Assembly (NCBI RefSeq): GCF_034008315.1
Contig: NZ_CP125377.1
Span: 620,001 to 684,000 of the forward strand
DNA: 64,000 bases
Direction of reading: 5' to 3'
Source of the DNA: Pseudomonas sp. P8_241
GTDB lineage: Bacteria > Pseudomonadota > Gammaproteobacteria > Pseudomonadales > Pseudomonadaceae
In this document: in pieces, positions 27,221-36,045 of the stretch
How the letters are laid out: every line of letters begins with the position of its first letter
Numbering within the stretch: position 1 is the stretch's first letter
Made by a program: the position numbers and the translations under genes
The notes under the pieces: model-generated
The model's database searches: none
Seen by the model: the letters and a program-made list of their open reading frames with translations, nothing else
What the model was told of the DNA's origin: nothing

Positions 27221-27245
27221 GTAGTGGGTTTTCGAAATCCACTAC
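27221..27245. promoter_or_regulatory. Inverted repeat GTAGTGG-N11-CCACTAC just upstream of glnE
   Basis: Seven-base arms at 27221-27227 and 27239-27245 enclose a TTTCGAAA core, 35 bases before the glnE ATG. It could be a hairpin in the glnE leader or a protein site. Its outer bases repeat the GTAGT/ACTAC of the sites near 27.0 kb with a wider centre. No other regulatory element was recognised between 27073 and 27279. Confidence 0.35.
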
Positions 27246-27279
27246 ATGCAGCCCGATGCACGCCGATCAAGGATAGACC

Positions 27280-30219
27280 ATGAGCCTCCCTTCGCTTGCC
27301 GAACTGCCCGGCATTCTCCTGCCGTTTGTCACCCGTGCCGAACAGTCGTTTCGCGCTGCCGTCGCCGCGCTCGATGATGACCATGGATTGTCCGCCTGGA
27401 CGCCGGAGCGCTGGGCGCAATTTGCCCGAGTGACGGCCGCCAGTGACTTCGTCACTGAGCAGAGCGTGCGCGATCCCTTGATGCTGCTGATGCTGGTTCA
27501 GTCTGGCGAACTGGATCGCAGTTTTGCCCCCGGCGAATTGTGCGCACAGATTGCCGCCGCCGCGGGCATCGCCGAGACCGATGACCAGCTCGGCCGTGCG
27601 TTGCGGCGCCAGCGTGCGCGCCATCAAGTGCGGATCATCTGGCGCGATCTGACCCGTCAGGCCGACCTCGTGCAGACCTGCCGCGACCTGTCGGATATGG
27701 CTGACGCGAGCATCGATCAGGCCTATCAATGGTTGTACTCACGTCATTGTCAGCAGTTCGGCGTGCCGACCGGCCGGCGCAGCGGCGAACCGCAGCAGAT
27801 GGTTGTCCTCGGCATGGGCAAGCTCGGTGCGGTGGAGCTGAATCTGTCGTCGGACATCGATTTGATTTTTGCCTACCCTGAGGGCGGCGAAACCGTTGGC
27901 GTAAAGCGTCCACTGGATAACCAGGAATTCTTCATCCGTCTCGGCCAGCGTCTGATCAAGGCGCTGGACCCGATGACCGTCGACGGTTTTGTCTTCCGCG
28001 TCGACATGCGTTTGCGCCCCTATGGCTCGTCGGGTGCGTTGGTGCTGAGCTTCAACGCGCTGGAGCAGTATTACCAGGACCAGGGGCGCGACTGGGAGCG
28101 CTACGCGATGATCAAGTCGCGGGTGGTGGCCGGCGACCAGGTGGCCGGCGCGCAACTGCAAGAGATGCTGCGACCCTTCGTTTATCGTCGTTACCTGGAC
28201 TTCTCGGCCATCGAAGCGTTGCGCACCATGAAGCAGCTGATCCAGCAGGAGGTGCGGCGCAAAGGCATGGCCGACAACATCAAGCTGGGTTCCGGCGGCA
28301 TCCGTGAAGTGGAGTTCATCGCCCAGGCGTTCCAGCTGATTCACGGCGGCCGCGACTTGAGTCTGCAGCAGCGTCCTCTATTAAAAGTCCTGAACACGCT
28401 GGAAGGTCAGGGCTATCTGCCGCCGGCGGTCATCAGCGAGCTGCGCGAAGGCTATGAATTCCTGCGTTACACCGAACACGCGATTCAGGCGATCGCCGAC
28501 CGCCAGACCCAAATGCTGCCGGACGTTGCCCAGGATCAGGCGCGTATCGCGTTCATGCTCGGTTTCCCCGACTGGGAAGCCTTCCACGAACAACTGATGT
28601 TCTGGCGTGGTCGCGTGGCCTGGCACTTCGCTCAGGTGATCGCCGATCCCGACGAGGAGGAAGGCGCCGAAAGCGAAGTGGTGGTTGGCGGAGAATGGTT
28701 GCCGTTGTGGGAAGAAGCCCAGGATGAAGAGGCCGCTTGCCGTCAGCTGGAAGAGGGCGGTTTCGCCGATGCTCCGAAGGCGCTTAAGGCGTTGGCCAGT
28801 CTGCGCGGCAGTCCGCAATTGCGAGCCATGCAGCGACTGGGGCGTGAGCGTCTCGATGCCTTTATTCCACGCTTGCTTGCACAGGCTGTGGAGCACGCCA
28901 ACCCGGATCTGGTGTTGGAGCGGGTGCTGCCACTGGTAGAGGCCGTAGCGCGCCGCTCCGCGTATCTGGTGCTGCTGACCGAGAACCCCGGTGCGTTGCG
29001 ACGCTTGCTGACCTTGTGCGCCGCAAGCCCGTGGATCGCCGAGCAGATCACCCGCTTCCCGCTGTTGCTCGACGAGTTGCTCAACGAAGGCCGATTGTTC
29101 AAGCCACCCTTGGCGCCGGAACTGGCCGCCGAATTGCGCGAGCGTTTGACGCGCATTCCCGAAGACGACCTCGAACAGCAAATGGAAGCCCTGCGTCATT
29201 TCAAGTTGGCGCATCGCCTGCGGGTCGCCGCTTCGGAAATCGCCGGCAGCCTGCCGCTGATGAAAGTCAGCGATTACCTGACCTGGCTCGCCGAAGCGAT
29301 CCTCGAACAAGTGCTGGCCCTGGCCTGGCGGCAAACGGTGGCCAAATACGGTTCGCCACTGCGCCCCGACGGGACCGTGTGCGATCCGGGCTTCATCATT
29401 GTCGGTTATGGGAAAGTCGGCGGCCTGGAACTCGGCCATGGCTCGGACCTGGATCTGGTGTTCATCCACGATGGTGATCCGCAGGCGGAAACCGACGGCC
29501 CCAAACCTATTGATGGCGCACAATTCTTCACCCGTCTGGGGCAACGCATCATCCACTTGCTGACGGCGCAGACCAACTCCGGCCAGTTGTATGAAGTGGA
29601 CATGCGCCTGCGACCGTCCGGGGCCTCGGGTTTGCTGGTCAGTTCGTTGGGGGCTTTTGCCCGCTATCAAGAAAATGAAGCCTGGACCTGGGAGCATCAG
29701 GCATTGGTGCGCGCGCGAGTGTTGGTGGGCAGTCAGGATGTCGGCCAGGCTTTTGAAAAAGTCCGTGCCGCGATCCTGGGCAAAGCCCGTGACTTGCCGA
29801 CCCTGCGCCAGGAGGTCAGCGAGATGCGCGCCAAGATGCGCGAGAACCTCGGCAGCAAGGGTACCGCCGCCGGAACCGGGCCGAACGCCTTCGAGGCCGC
29901 AGCGCCCTTTGACCTCAAGCAGGACGCCGGAGGTATCGTCGATATTGAATTTATGGTGCAATACGCGACCCTGGCGTGGTCGCAAACGCACCCGCCATTG
30001 CTGCGCTGGACCGATAACATCCGCATTCTGGAAGAGCTGGAGCACGAAGGGTTGATGCCCGTCGAAGATGCCAGCCTGCTGCGTGAGGCCTATAAAGCTT
30101 ACCGCTCTGCCGCGCACCGGCAGGCGTTGCAGAAGGATGCCGGGGTCATACCGGGCGATCAGTTCGCGGACGAAAGGCGTCAGGTCATGCGGATCTGGCG
30201 TGAGCTGGGGCTAAGCTGA
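27280..30219 (+). CDS. glnE: Glutamine synthetase adenylyltransferase / adenylyl-removing enzyme GlnE
   Basis: 979 residues. Adds or removes AMP on glutamine synthetase according to P-II and glutamine, setting nitrogen assimilation. Two nucleotidyltransferase domains carry the signature GMGKLGAVELNLSSDIDLIF (about 180-200) and GYGKVGGLELGHGSDLDLVF (about 710-730). Each is followed by a MRLRPYGSSG or MRLRPSGASG block and helical regions. Length is normal. ATG at 27280 follows AAGGATAGACC. It is divergent from aceE. Confidence 0.97.
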   Translation: MSLPSLAELPGILLPFVTRAEQSFRAAVAALDDDHGLSAWTPERWAQFARVTAASDFVTEQSVRDPLMLLMLVQSGELDRSFAPGELCAQIAAAAGIAETDDQLGRALRRQRARHQVRIIWRDLTRQADLVQTCRDLSDMADASIDQAYQWLYSRHCQQFGVPTGRRSGEPQQMVVLGMGKLGAVELNLSSDIDLIFAYPEGGETVGVKRPLDNQEFFIRLGQRLIKALDPMTVDGFVFRVDMRLRPYGSSGALVLSFNALEQYYQDQGRDWERYAMIKSRVVAGDQVAGAQLQEMLRPFVYRRYLDFSAIEALRTMKQLIQQEVRRKGMADNIKLGSGGIREVEFIAQAFQLIHGGRDLSLQQRPLLKVLNTLEGQGYLPPAVISELREGYEFLRYTEHAIQAIADRQTQMLPDVAQDQARIAFMLGFPDWEAFHEQLMFWRGRVAWHFAQVIADPDEEEGAESEVVVGGEWLPLWEEAQDEEAACRQLEEGGFADAPKALKALASLRGSPQLRAMQRLGRERLDAFIPRLLAQAVEHANPDLVLERVLPLVEAVARRSAYLVLLTENPGALRRLLTLCAASPWIAEQITRFPLLLDELLNEGRLFKPPLAPELAAELRERLTRIPEDDLEQQMEALRHFKLAHRLRVAASEIAGSLPLMKVSDYLTWLAEAILEQVLALAWRQTVAKYGSPLRPDGTVCDPGFIIVGYGKVGGLELGHGSDLDLVFIHDGDPQAETDGPKPIDGAQFFTRLGQRIIHLLTAQTNSGQLYEVDMRLRPSGASGLLVSSLGAFARYQENEAWTWEHQALVRARVLVGSQDVGQAFEKVRAAILGKARDLPTLRQEVSEMRAKMRENLGSKGTAAGTGPNAFEAAAPFDLKQDAGGIVDIEFMVQYATLAWSQTHPPLLRWTDNIRILEELEHEGLMPVEDASLLREAYKAYRSAAHRQALQKDAGVIPGDQFADERRQVMRIWRELGLS

Positions 30220-30247
30220 AACGGGATATTTGATACGCCACTATCCC

Positions 30248-30418
30248 CTGTAGGAGCGAGCTTGCTCGCGATGTTCGTTAACGATAACGCGGCGAGCCTG
30301 ACGCCCCGCGACGTTCTCAGGTGCATCGCGAGTATGCTCGCTCCTACAGGAGTAGATCGGCAGTGTTGCGCAGATCGAGTTGCACCCATACCCATGTAGG
30401 AGCGGGCTTGCTCGCGAT
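30248..30418. repeat. Three REP units filling the glnE-waaF gap
   Basis: Units at 30248-30272 (plus), 30325-30349 (inverted) and 30395-30418 (plus), all of the GAGC/GGGC type (GTAGGAGCGAGCTTGCTCGC). The first two form a REPIN; the third is a single unit. The remaining bases of this 318-bp gap up to waaF show no gene. The P. aeruginosa gene I recall at this place, ilvE, is absent. Confidence 0.85.
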
Positions 30419-30537
30419 AGCGGAGTGACAGTCGACAGCAATGTTGAAGGTGATGACCCATCGCAAGCCGCCATGCTTCCACAGAGATTCTCGAGGCGGG
30501 GAGGCGTAGGCCTCCCCGGTTCGTTTATGGAAACCAC

Positions 30538-31572
30538 ATGAAAATTCTGATCGTTGGGCCCAGTTGGGTCGGTGACATGGTGATGGCGCAGACACTGTTT
30601 CAGTGTCTCAAACAACGCCACCCGCAGTGCGAAATCGACGTGCTGGCCCCCGAGTGGAGCCGGCCGATTCTTGAGCGCATGCCCGAAGTTCGCCAGGCCT
30701 TGAGCTTCCCGCTCGGTCACGGCGCACTGGAGTTGGCGACCCGTCGGCGCATCGGCAAATCCCTGGCTGGGCAATACGACCAGGCAATCCTGTTGCCCAA
30801 CTCCCTGAAGTCGGCTCTGGTGCCGTTCTTTGCTGGCATCCCGAAACGCACCGGCTGGCGTGGCGAGTTTCGCTACGGGCTGCTTAATGATGTGCGCACG
30901 CTGGACAAAGACCGTTATCCGCTGATGATCGAGCGCTTCATGGCGCTCGCGTACGAGCCGGGCGTCGACTTGCCGCAACCGTACCCGCGCCCGATGTTGC
31001 AGATCGATCCGGTCACCCGTGAAGCGGCACTGGCCAAGTTCGGCCTGGTCCTTGATCGTCCGGTGTTGGCGCTGTGCCCCGGTGCCGAGTTCGGCGAATC
31101 CAAGCGCTGGCCGTCGGAGCATTACGCGAAAGTGGCTGAAGCGAAAATCCGCGAGGGCTGGCAAGTCTGGCTGTTCGGTTCGAAAAACGACCATGCCGTG
31201 GGCGAAGACATCCGCGCTCGGCTGATTCCCGGTCTGCGTGAAGAGTCGGTCAACCTCAGCGGCGGCACCTCGCTGGCCGAAGCCATCGATCTGCTGTCCT
31301 GCGCCGATTCGGTGGTGTCCAACGACTCCGGCCTGATGCACGTCGCTGCTGCGCTGAATCGCCCATTGGTGGCGGTTTACGGCTCGACGTCGCCCGGCTT
31401 CACGCCGCCTTTGGCCGAGCACGTCGAGATCGTGCGTCTGGGCATCGAATGCAGCCCTTGCTTTGATCGCACCTGCCGTTTTGGCCATTACAACTGCTTG
31501 CGCCAGCTCATGCCGCAAGTGGTGAACGATGCTTTGCAGCGGTTGCAGGGCACTGTGGTCGAGGTCAAATAG
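30538..31572 (+). CDS. waaF: ADP-heptose:LPS heptosyltransferase II
   Basis: 344 residues, a GT9 enzyme at the cytoplasmic face that adds the second heptose to the LPS inner core. Family marks are GPSWVGDMVMAQTLF at the N-terminus, LCPGAEFGESKRWP in the middle, GGTSLAEAIDLLSCAD and SNDSGLMHVAAALNRP. First gene of the core operon; waaC starts two bases after its stop. Confidence 0.95.
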   Translation: MKILIVGPSWVGDMVMAQTLFQCLKQRHPQCEIDVLAPEWSRPILERMPEVRQALSFPLGHGALELATRRRIGKSLAGQYDQAILLPNSLKSALVPFFAGIPKRTGWRGEFRYGLLNDVRTLDKDRYPLMIERFMALAYEPGVDLPQPYPRPMLQIDPVTREAALAKFGLVLDRPVLALCPGAEFGESKRWPSEHYAKVAEAKIREGWQVWLFGSKNDHAVGEDIRARLIPGLREESVNLSGGTSLAEAIDLLSCADSVVSNDSGLMHVAAALNRPLVAVYGSTSPGFTPPLAEHVEIVRLGIECSPCFDRTCRFGHYNCLRQLMPQVVNDALQRLQGTVVEVK

Positions 31573-31573
31573 T

Positions 31574-32635
31574 TTGCGCGTTCTGTTGATCAAGACTTCA
31601 TCGCTGGGCGACGTGATTCACGCGTTACCGGCGCTGACCGACGCGGCGCGGGCAATTCCCGGCATCCAGTTCGACTGGGTGGTGGAAGAGGGCTTCGCCG
31701 AAATCCCGACCTGGCACCCGGCCGTGGGCAAGGTGATTCCGGTGGCGATCCGTCGCTGGCGTAAAAACATCTGGCAAACCATCAAGAGTGGTGAGTGGAA
31801 GCGATTCAAGCAAAGCGTTCGCTCCACGAAATACGATCTGGTGATCGACGCCCAAGGCCTGTTGAAAAGTGCTTGGTTGACCCGTTACGTCAAGGCGCCG
31901 GTGGCCGGACTGGACAAGCGCTCGGCGCGCGAACCGATCGCCGCGCGTTTTTACGATCGGCGCCTGGCAGTTGCCCGTGGTCAGCACGCTGTGGAGCGGG
32001 TTCGTCAGTTGTTCGCCATCGCGCTGGGCTATGACTTGCCCAAAGGTCTGGGTGACTACGGTCTGAATGTCGAGCGCATGGTGGAGTTGCCGCGCAAGAA
32101 TCCCTACGTGCTGTTTTTGCATGGCACCACCTGGGACACTAAGCACTGGCCCGAAGCCTACTGGCGCGAACTGACCGAGCGCGTAGGTTATCTCGGTGTA
32201 GGCGTGAAATTGCCTTGGGGCAATCCGCTGGAGAAAGCCCGTGCCGAGCGCATTGCGTCGGGTTTCAAACACGCCGAAGTCCTGCCGAAGCTGAACCTGG
32301 CCGGTGTCGGCAAGGTGCTGGCCGGTGCGCAGGCCTGTGTCGCGGTGGATACCGGTCTTGGCCATTTGGCGGCCGCGCTGGATGTGCCGACGCTATCGTT
32401 GTTCGGCCCGACCAACCCGGGGCTGACCGGCGCCTACGGCAAATCGCAGATTCACTTGGCCAGCGACTTCCCCTGTGCGCCGTGCCTGCAAAAGAAATGT
32501 ACGTATCAACCGACGGCCGAAGATGCCCGTCAGTTTGACCTGAAACGCGAGTGGCCCCTGTGCTTCACGCGCCTGAATCCCGAGCGTGTCGCCAGCCGTC
32601 TGAGCACGTTGTTACTGGCTGAGGAGCTGCGTTGA
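31574..32635 (+). CDS. waaC: LPS heptosyltransferase I
   Basis: 353 residues, GT9 family, adds the first heptose to Kdo2-lipid A. N-terminal LRVLLIKTSSLGDVIHALPA and the C-terminal VDTGLGHLAAALDVP are diagnostic. The frame extends 15 codons into waaF. The TTG at 31574, nine bases after GAGG, yields the family N-terminus (read as M-RVLLIKTSSLGD), so a TTG start is preferred. The stop overlaps the waaG ATG by one base. Confidence 0.95.
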   Translation: MRVLLIKTSSLGDVIHALPALTDAARAIPGIQFDWVVEEGFAEIPTWHPAVGKVIPVAIRRWRKNIWQTIKSGEWKRFKQSVRSTKYDLVIDAQGLLKSAWLTRYVKAPVAGLDKRSAREPIAARFYDRRLAVARGQHAVERVRQLFAIALGYDLPKGLGDYGLNVERMVELPRKNPYVLFLHGTTWDTKHWPEAYWRELTERVGYLGVGVKLPWGNPLEKARAERIASGFKHAEVLPKLNLAGVGKVLAGAQACVAVDTGLGHLAAALDVPTLSLFGPTNPGLTGAYGKSQIHLASDFPCAPCLQKKCTYQPTAEDARQFDLKREWPLCFTRLNPERVASRLSTLLLAEELR

Positions 32636-33759
32636 TGCAATTGGCATTTGTTCTGTACAAATACTTTCCGTTTGGCGGTTTGCAGCGCGATTTCATGCGC
32701 ATCGCTCTGGAGTGCCAGAAGCGCGGTCATCAGATTCGCGTCTACACGCTGATCTGGGAAGGCGACGTGCCGCCGGGCTTTGAAGTGCTGGTGGCGCCGG
32801 TCAAGGCGTTCTTCAATCATCGGCGCAATGAAAAACTCAGCGAGTGGATGGAGGCGGACCTGGCCAAGCGTCCGGTCGACCGCCTGATCGGCTTCAACAA
32901 GATGCCGGGCCTGGACGTCTACTACGCCGCCGACGGCTGTTTCGAAGACAAAGCGCAGAACCTGCGTAACTCGCTGTACCGTCGCTGGGGCCGCTATCGC
33001 CATTTCGCCGAGTACGAGCGGGCCGTGTTCGCCAAGGACGCCAAAACCGAGGTCTTGATGATCTCCGAAGTTCAGCAGCCACTGTTCATCAAGCATTACG
33101 ACACACCGCTGGAGCGCTTCCATCTCTTGCCGCCGGGTATCGCCCAGGACCGTCGCCGACCGACGGATGCCGATGAGATTCGCGCCGGATTCCGTGCCGA
33201 ATTCAACCTCAAGGACGATGAGCTGTTGCTGGTGCAGATCGGCTCCGGGTTCAAGACCAAGGGCGTGGATCGCAGCCTAAAGGCGTTGGCCGCATTGCCA
33301 GCTGACCTGAAGAAACGCACCCGCCTGTTTGTAATCGGCCAGGACGACCCCAAGTTATTCCAGATGCAGAGTGCGACACTGGGGCTTGGCGATAACGTGA
33401 CGTTCCTTAAAGGGCGTAGCGATATCCCGCGTTTCCTGTTGGGTGCCGACCTGTTGATACATCCGGCGTACAACGAAAATACCGGTACCGTTCTGCTTGA
33501 AGCCCTGGTCGCCGGGTTGCCGGTGCTGGTGAGCGCGGTCTGCGGTTATGCGCATTACATTGCCGAGGCTGACGCTGGCCTTGTGCTGGATGAGCCTTTC
33601 GAACAGGCACAACTGACGCAGTGCCTGACCGGCATGTTGAACGACGCTCAAGCAAGGGCGGCCTGGAGCCGAAACGGTCTGGCCTTCGCCGAGACGGCCG
33701 ACCTCTACAGCATGCCGCAGCACGCGGCCGATGTGATTCTGGCGGAGCACGCTAAATGA
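32635..33759 (+). CDS. waaG: LPS core glycosyltransferase WaaG
   Basis: 374 residues, GT4 family, adds the first outer-core hexose (in Pseudomonas a galactosamine by family knowledge) to heptose II. Marks: FVLYKYFPFGGLQRDFMRIA, YYAADGCFEDKAQ, GSGFKTKGVDRSLKAL and the nucleotide-sugar motif YNENTGTVLLEALVAG. Start ATG at 32635 with GAGGAG eight bases ahead; a TTG one codon earlier is also possible. Overlaps waaC and waaP. Confidence 0.95.
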   Translation: MQLAFVLYKYFPFGGLQRDFMRIALECQKRGHQIRVYTLIWEGDVPPGFEVLVAPVKAFFNHRRNEKLSEWMEADLAKRPVDRLIGFNKMPGLDVYYAADGCFEDKAQNLRNSLYRRWGRYRHFAEYERAVFAKDAKTEVLMISEVQQPLFIKHYDTPLERFHLLPPGIAQDRRRPTDADEIRAGFRAEFNLKDDELLLVQIGSGFKTKGVDRSLKALAALPADLKKRTRLFVIGQDDPKLFQMQSATLGLGDNVTFLKGRSDIPRFLLGADLLIHPAYNENTGTVLLEALVAGLPVLVSAVCGYAHYIAEADAGLVLDEPFEQAQLTQCLTGMLNDAQARAAWSRNGLAFAETADLYSMPQHAADVILAEHAK

Positions 33760-34562
33760 AGTTGATGCTGGCTGAACCGTTCAAGAGCCTCTGGGCCGGA
33801 CGTGACCCGTTCGCCGAAGTCGAGGGTTTGCAGGGCGAAGTGTACCGTGAGCTTGAAGCACGCCGTACCCTGCGCACCGAGGTGAACGGCCACGGGTTTT
33901 TCGTGAAGATCCACCGTGGCATCGGCTGGGGTGAAATCTTCAAGAACCTGCTCACCGCCAAACTGCCGGTGCTCGGCGCGGGTCAGGAGTGGAAGGCCAT
34001 TCAACGCCTGCACGAAGCCGGCGTGCCGACCATGACCGCCGTCGCTTACGGCGAAAAGGGCAGCAATCCGGCCGACCAGCATTCATTTATCGTCACCGAA
34101 GAACTGGCGCCAACCGTCAGTCTCGAAGATTTCAGTATCAACTGGCTCAAGCAACCGCCGGAGCCAAGGCTCAAGCGTGCGCTGATCGCCGAAGTCGCGC
34201 GCATGACGGGCATGATGCACCGTGCTGGCGTCAATCACCGCGACTGCTACATCTGCCATTTCCTGCTGCACACCGACAAACCGGTGACCTTTGATGACTT
34301 CAAACTGTCGGTGATCGACCTGCATCGCGCCCAGACCCGCCCGGCGATCACCCAGCGCTGGCGCAACAAGGATCTGGCGGCACTGTACTTTTCCGCGCTG
34401 GACATCGGTCTGACCCGGCGCGACAAGCTGCGCTTCCTCAAGGGCTATTTCCAGCGGCCTCTGCGGCAGATTCTGGGCGAGGAGGCCGGGTTGCTGAACT
34501 GGCTCGAAGGCAAGGCCAACAAACTTTACGACCGAAAACAGCGATACGGAGATGCGCTCTGA
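33756..34562 (+). CDS. waaP: LPS core heptose(I) kinase WaaP
   Basis: 268 residues. Phosphorylates O4 of heptose I; essential or near-essential for outer-membrane integrity in Pseudomonas. A eukaryotic-like kinase fold with lysine in FVKIHRGIGWGEIFKNLL and the catalytic loop NHRDCYICHFLL (Asp near residue 163), followed by VIDLHRAQTR as the metal-binding segment. Start overlaps waaG by four bases (ATGA). Its stop overlaps the next ATG. Confidence 0.95.
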   Translation: MKLMLAEPFKSLWAGRDPFAEVEGLQGEVYRELEARRTLRTEVNGHGFFVKIHRGIGWGEIFKNLLTAKLPVLGAGQEWKAIQRLHEAGVPTMTAVAYGEKGSNPADQHSFIVTEELAPTVSLEDFSINWLKQPPEPRLKRALIAEVARMTGMMHRAGVNHRDCYICHFLLHTDKPVTFDDFKLSVIDLHRAQTRPAITQRWRNKDLAALYFSALDIGLTRRDKLRFLKGYFQRPLRQILGEEAGLLNWLEGKANKLYDRKQRYGDAL

Positions 34563-35296
34563 TGTCGGGTTGGAGACTGGAGCCGGCATACAGTGATCTG
34601 GCAGAGGACTTCGGCAGCCTGGAGGCCGTGTTCTCGCTCCAGGGCGAGCGGCTGACTCGAGATCCGCTGTCCGAGGTCATCCGCGTGCGGCGCAATGGCG
34701 TCAATTACTACGTCAAACGCTATGTCGGCGCTGGCAAGGGGTTGCGTCGCTATATCGGTAAACCCCGAGTGAAGATGGAGTGGCAAAATCTCAAGCGCTT
34801 CGCCAAGTGGGGAATTCCCACTGCCGAAGTAGTGGCGTGGGGGCTCGAACGACGCGGAGCGGCGTACGATCGCGGTGCGATGATCACCCGCGAGCTGCCC
34901 AATACCGAAGACTTGTCGGCATTAGCCGAACGCCACGACCCGAAACTGGCGGATCGCGCCTGGGTAGATAGCGTCAGTCGCCAGTTGGCCCAGTACACCC
35001 GAACCATGCACGACCACCGCTTCACCCATAACGATCTGAAGTGGCGCAACCTGCTGATCGACGATCAGGCTCAGCTGTTCCTGATCGATTGCCCCAACGG
35101 TGATTTCTGGCGCGGGTTCTGGCTCAAGTACCGCATTACCAAGGATCTGGCATGCCTGGACAAGGTTGCCAAGTATCAACTGTCGGCCACGCAGCGCCTG
35201 CGCTTCTACCTGCAATACCGCAATCGGACCCGGCTCAATGCGGCCGATAAAAAACGCATCCGGCATGTGGTGAGATTTTTCGAGGGACGCGAATGA
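34562..35296 (+). CDS. wapP: LPS core kinase-fold protein (WapP-like)
   Basis: 244 residues with a small kinase fold: VNYYVKRYVGAGKGLRRYIG (nucleotide lysine), ITRELPNTEDL (hinge) and the catalytic loop FTHNDLKWRNLLI (Asp near residue 157) followed by LFLIDCPNGDFW. A canonical catalytic Asp is present, so it should be an active phosphotransferase acting on the LPS core. In P. aeruginosa the gene at this position is linked to a further heptose phosphate. The symbol is taken from that positional match. Coupled by 1-4 base overlaps to waaP and wapQ. Confidence 0.8.
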   Translation: MSGWRLEPAYSDLAEDFGSLEAVFSLQGERLTRDPLSEVIRVRRNGVNYYVKRYVGAGKGLRRYIGKPRVKMEWQNLKRFAKWGIPTAEVVAWGLERRGAAYDRGAMITRELPNTEDLSALAERHDPKLADRAWVDSVSRQLAQYTRTMHDHRFTHNDLKWRNLLIDDQAQLFLIDCPNGDFWRGFWLKYRITKDLACLDKVAKYQLSATQRLRFYLQYRNRTRLNAADKKRIRHVVRFFEGRE

Positions 35297-36045
35297 CTGA
35301 TTTCCTGGCGGCTGAAGATCGTGCGCTGCTCGAGCGACATGGTCTCGGCACGTTCGATGCCCTCTGGGCCAAGCAGCTCGAGGCGGTGGATGAACCCAAC
35401 ACCGGTCGGGGAGGCTGGAGCAGCGTGTTTCGGCTGGATCTGGAAGGTCAGGGCTTTTACCTGAAACGCCAGAGCAATTACATGACCCGCACGTTGCGCG
35501 CGCCGTTCGGCGAGCCGAGCTTTGCCCACGAATTTCGAAACATCGTGCGCTATCAGAAGTTGGGCATTCCGGCGCTGCAAGCGGCGTTCTACGGCGTGCG
35601 AAAGATCGATGGAGAGGTCCGCGCGATCCTGTTGACCCGAGCCCTGGATGGCTGGGACGATCTGGATTCGCTGTTGCAGCGCTGGTCGCAGCTGAGCCCG
35701 CAGCAGCACTCGCAAATCCTCAAGGCCTGCGGTGAACTGGCGCGGCAACTGCACGCCAAGCGTCAGGTGCATGGTTGCTTCTACCCCAAGCACATCTTTC
35801 TGAGAGCGACCGCAAAAGGCTATCAGGGTCAATTGATCGATCTGGAAAAGACCCGGCCGTTGCTTTACGGGCAGCGTGACCGGGTCAAGGACCTGGAGCC
35901 TTTGACACGCCGCGCCCCCGAGTGGGACGTGTCGCAATTGCGTGAATTGCTCGCCGCTTATCTGGATCAAGGTCAGGAAAGCTCTCTGATCGACAGCTGG
36001 TTACAGCGTCTTACGGCGCGCCGTAGTCACAAGGGGCCGCGTTGA
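35293..36045 (+). CDS. wapQ: InaA-type LPS kinase-fold protein (WapQ-like)
   Basis: 250 residues, kinase fold of the InaA type: GFYLKRQSNYMTRTL, FAHEFRNIVRYQKLGIPAL, LTRALDGWDDLDSLL, then HGCFYPKHIFLRA and QLIDLEKTRPLL. In the catalytic loop the position of the usual Asp is Cys (HGC against WaaP HRD), so its chemistry may differ or be absent. By position it corresponds to wapQ of P. aeruginosa, implicated in core phosphorylation. Four-base overlap with wapP and one-base overlap with the next gene. Confidence 0.78.
   Translation: MTDFLAAEDRALLERHGLGTFDALWAKQLEAVDEPNTGRGGWSSVFRLDLEGQGFYLKRQSNYMTRTLRAPFGEPSFAHEFRNIVRYQKLGIPALQAAFYGVRKIDGEVRAILLTRALDGWDDLDSLLQRWSQLSPQQHSQILKACGELARQLHAKRQVHGCFYPKHIFLRATAKGYQGQLIDLEKTRPLLYGQRDRVKDLEPLTRRAPEWDVSQLRELLAAYLDQGQESSLIDSWLQRLTARRSHKGPR

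Noticed and set aside
28381..30117. Minus-strand frame of 578 codons
   Set aside because: Antisense shadow of glnE.
30241..30420. CRISPR-like repeats
   Set aside because: The repeated units alternate in orientation and are palindromic REP sequences with unequal spacing, not direct repeats with uniform spacers.
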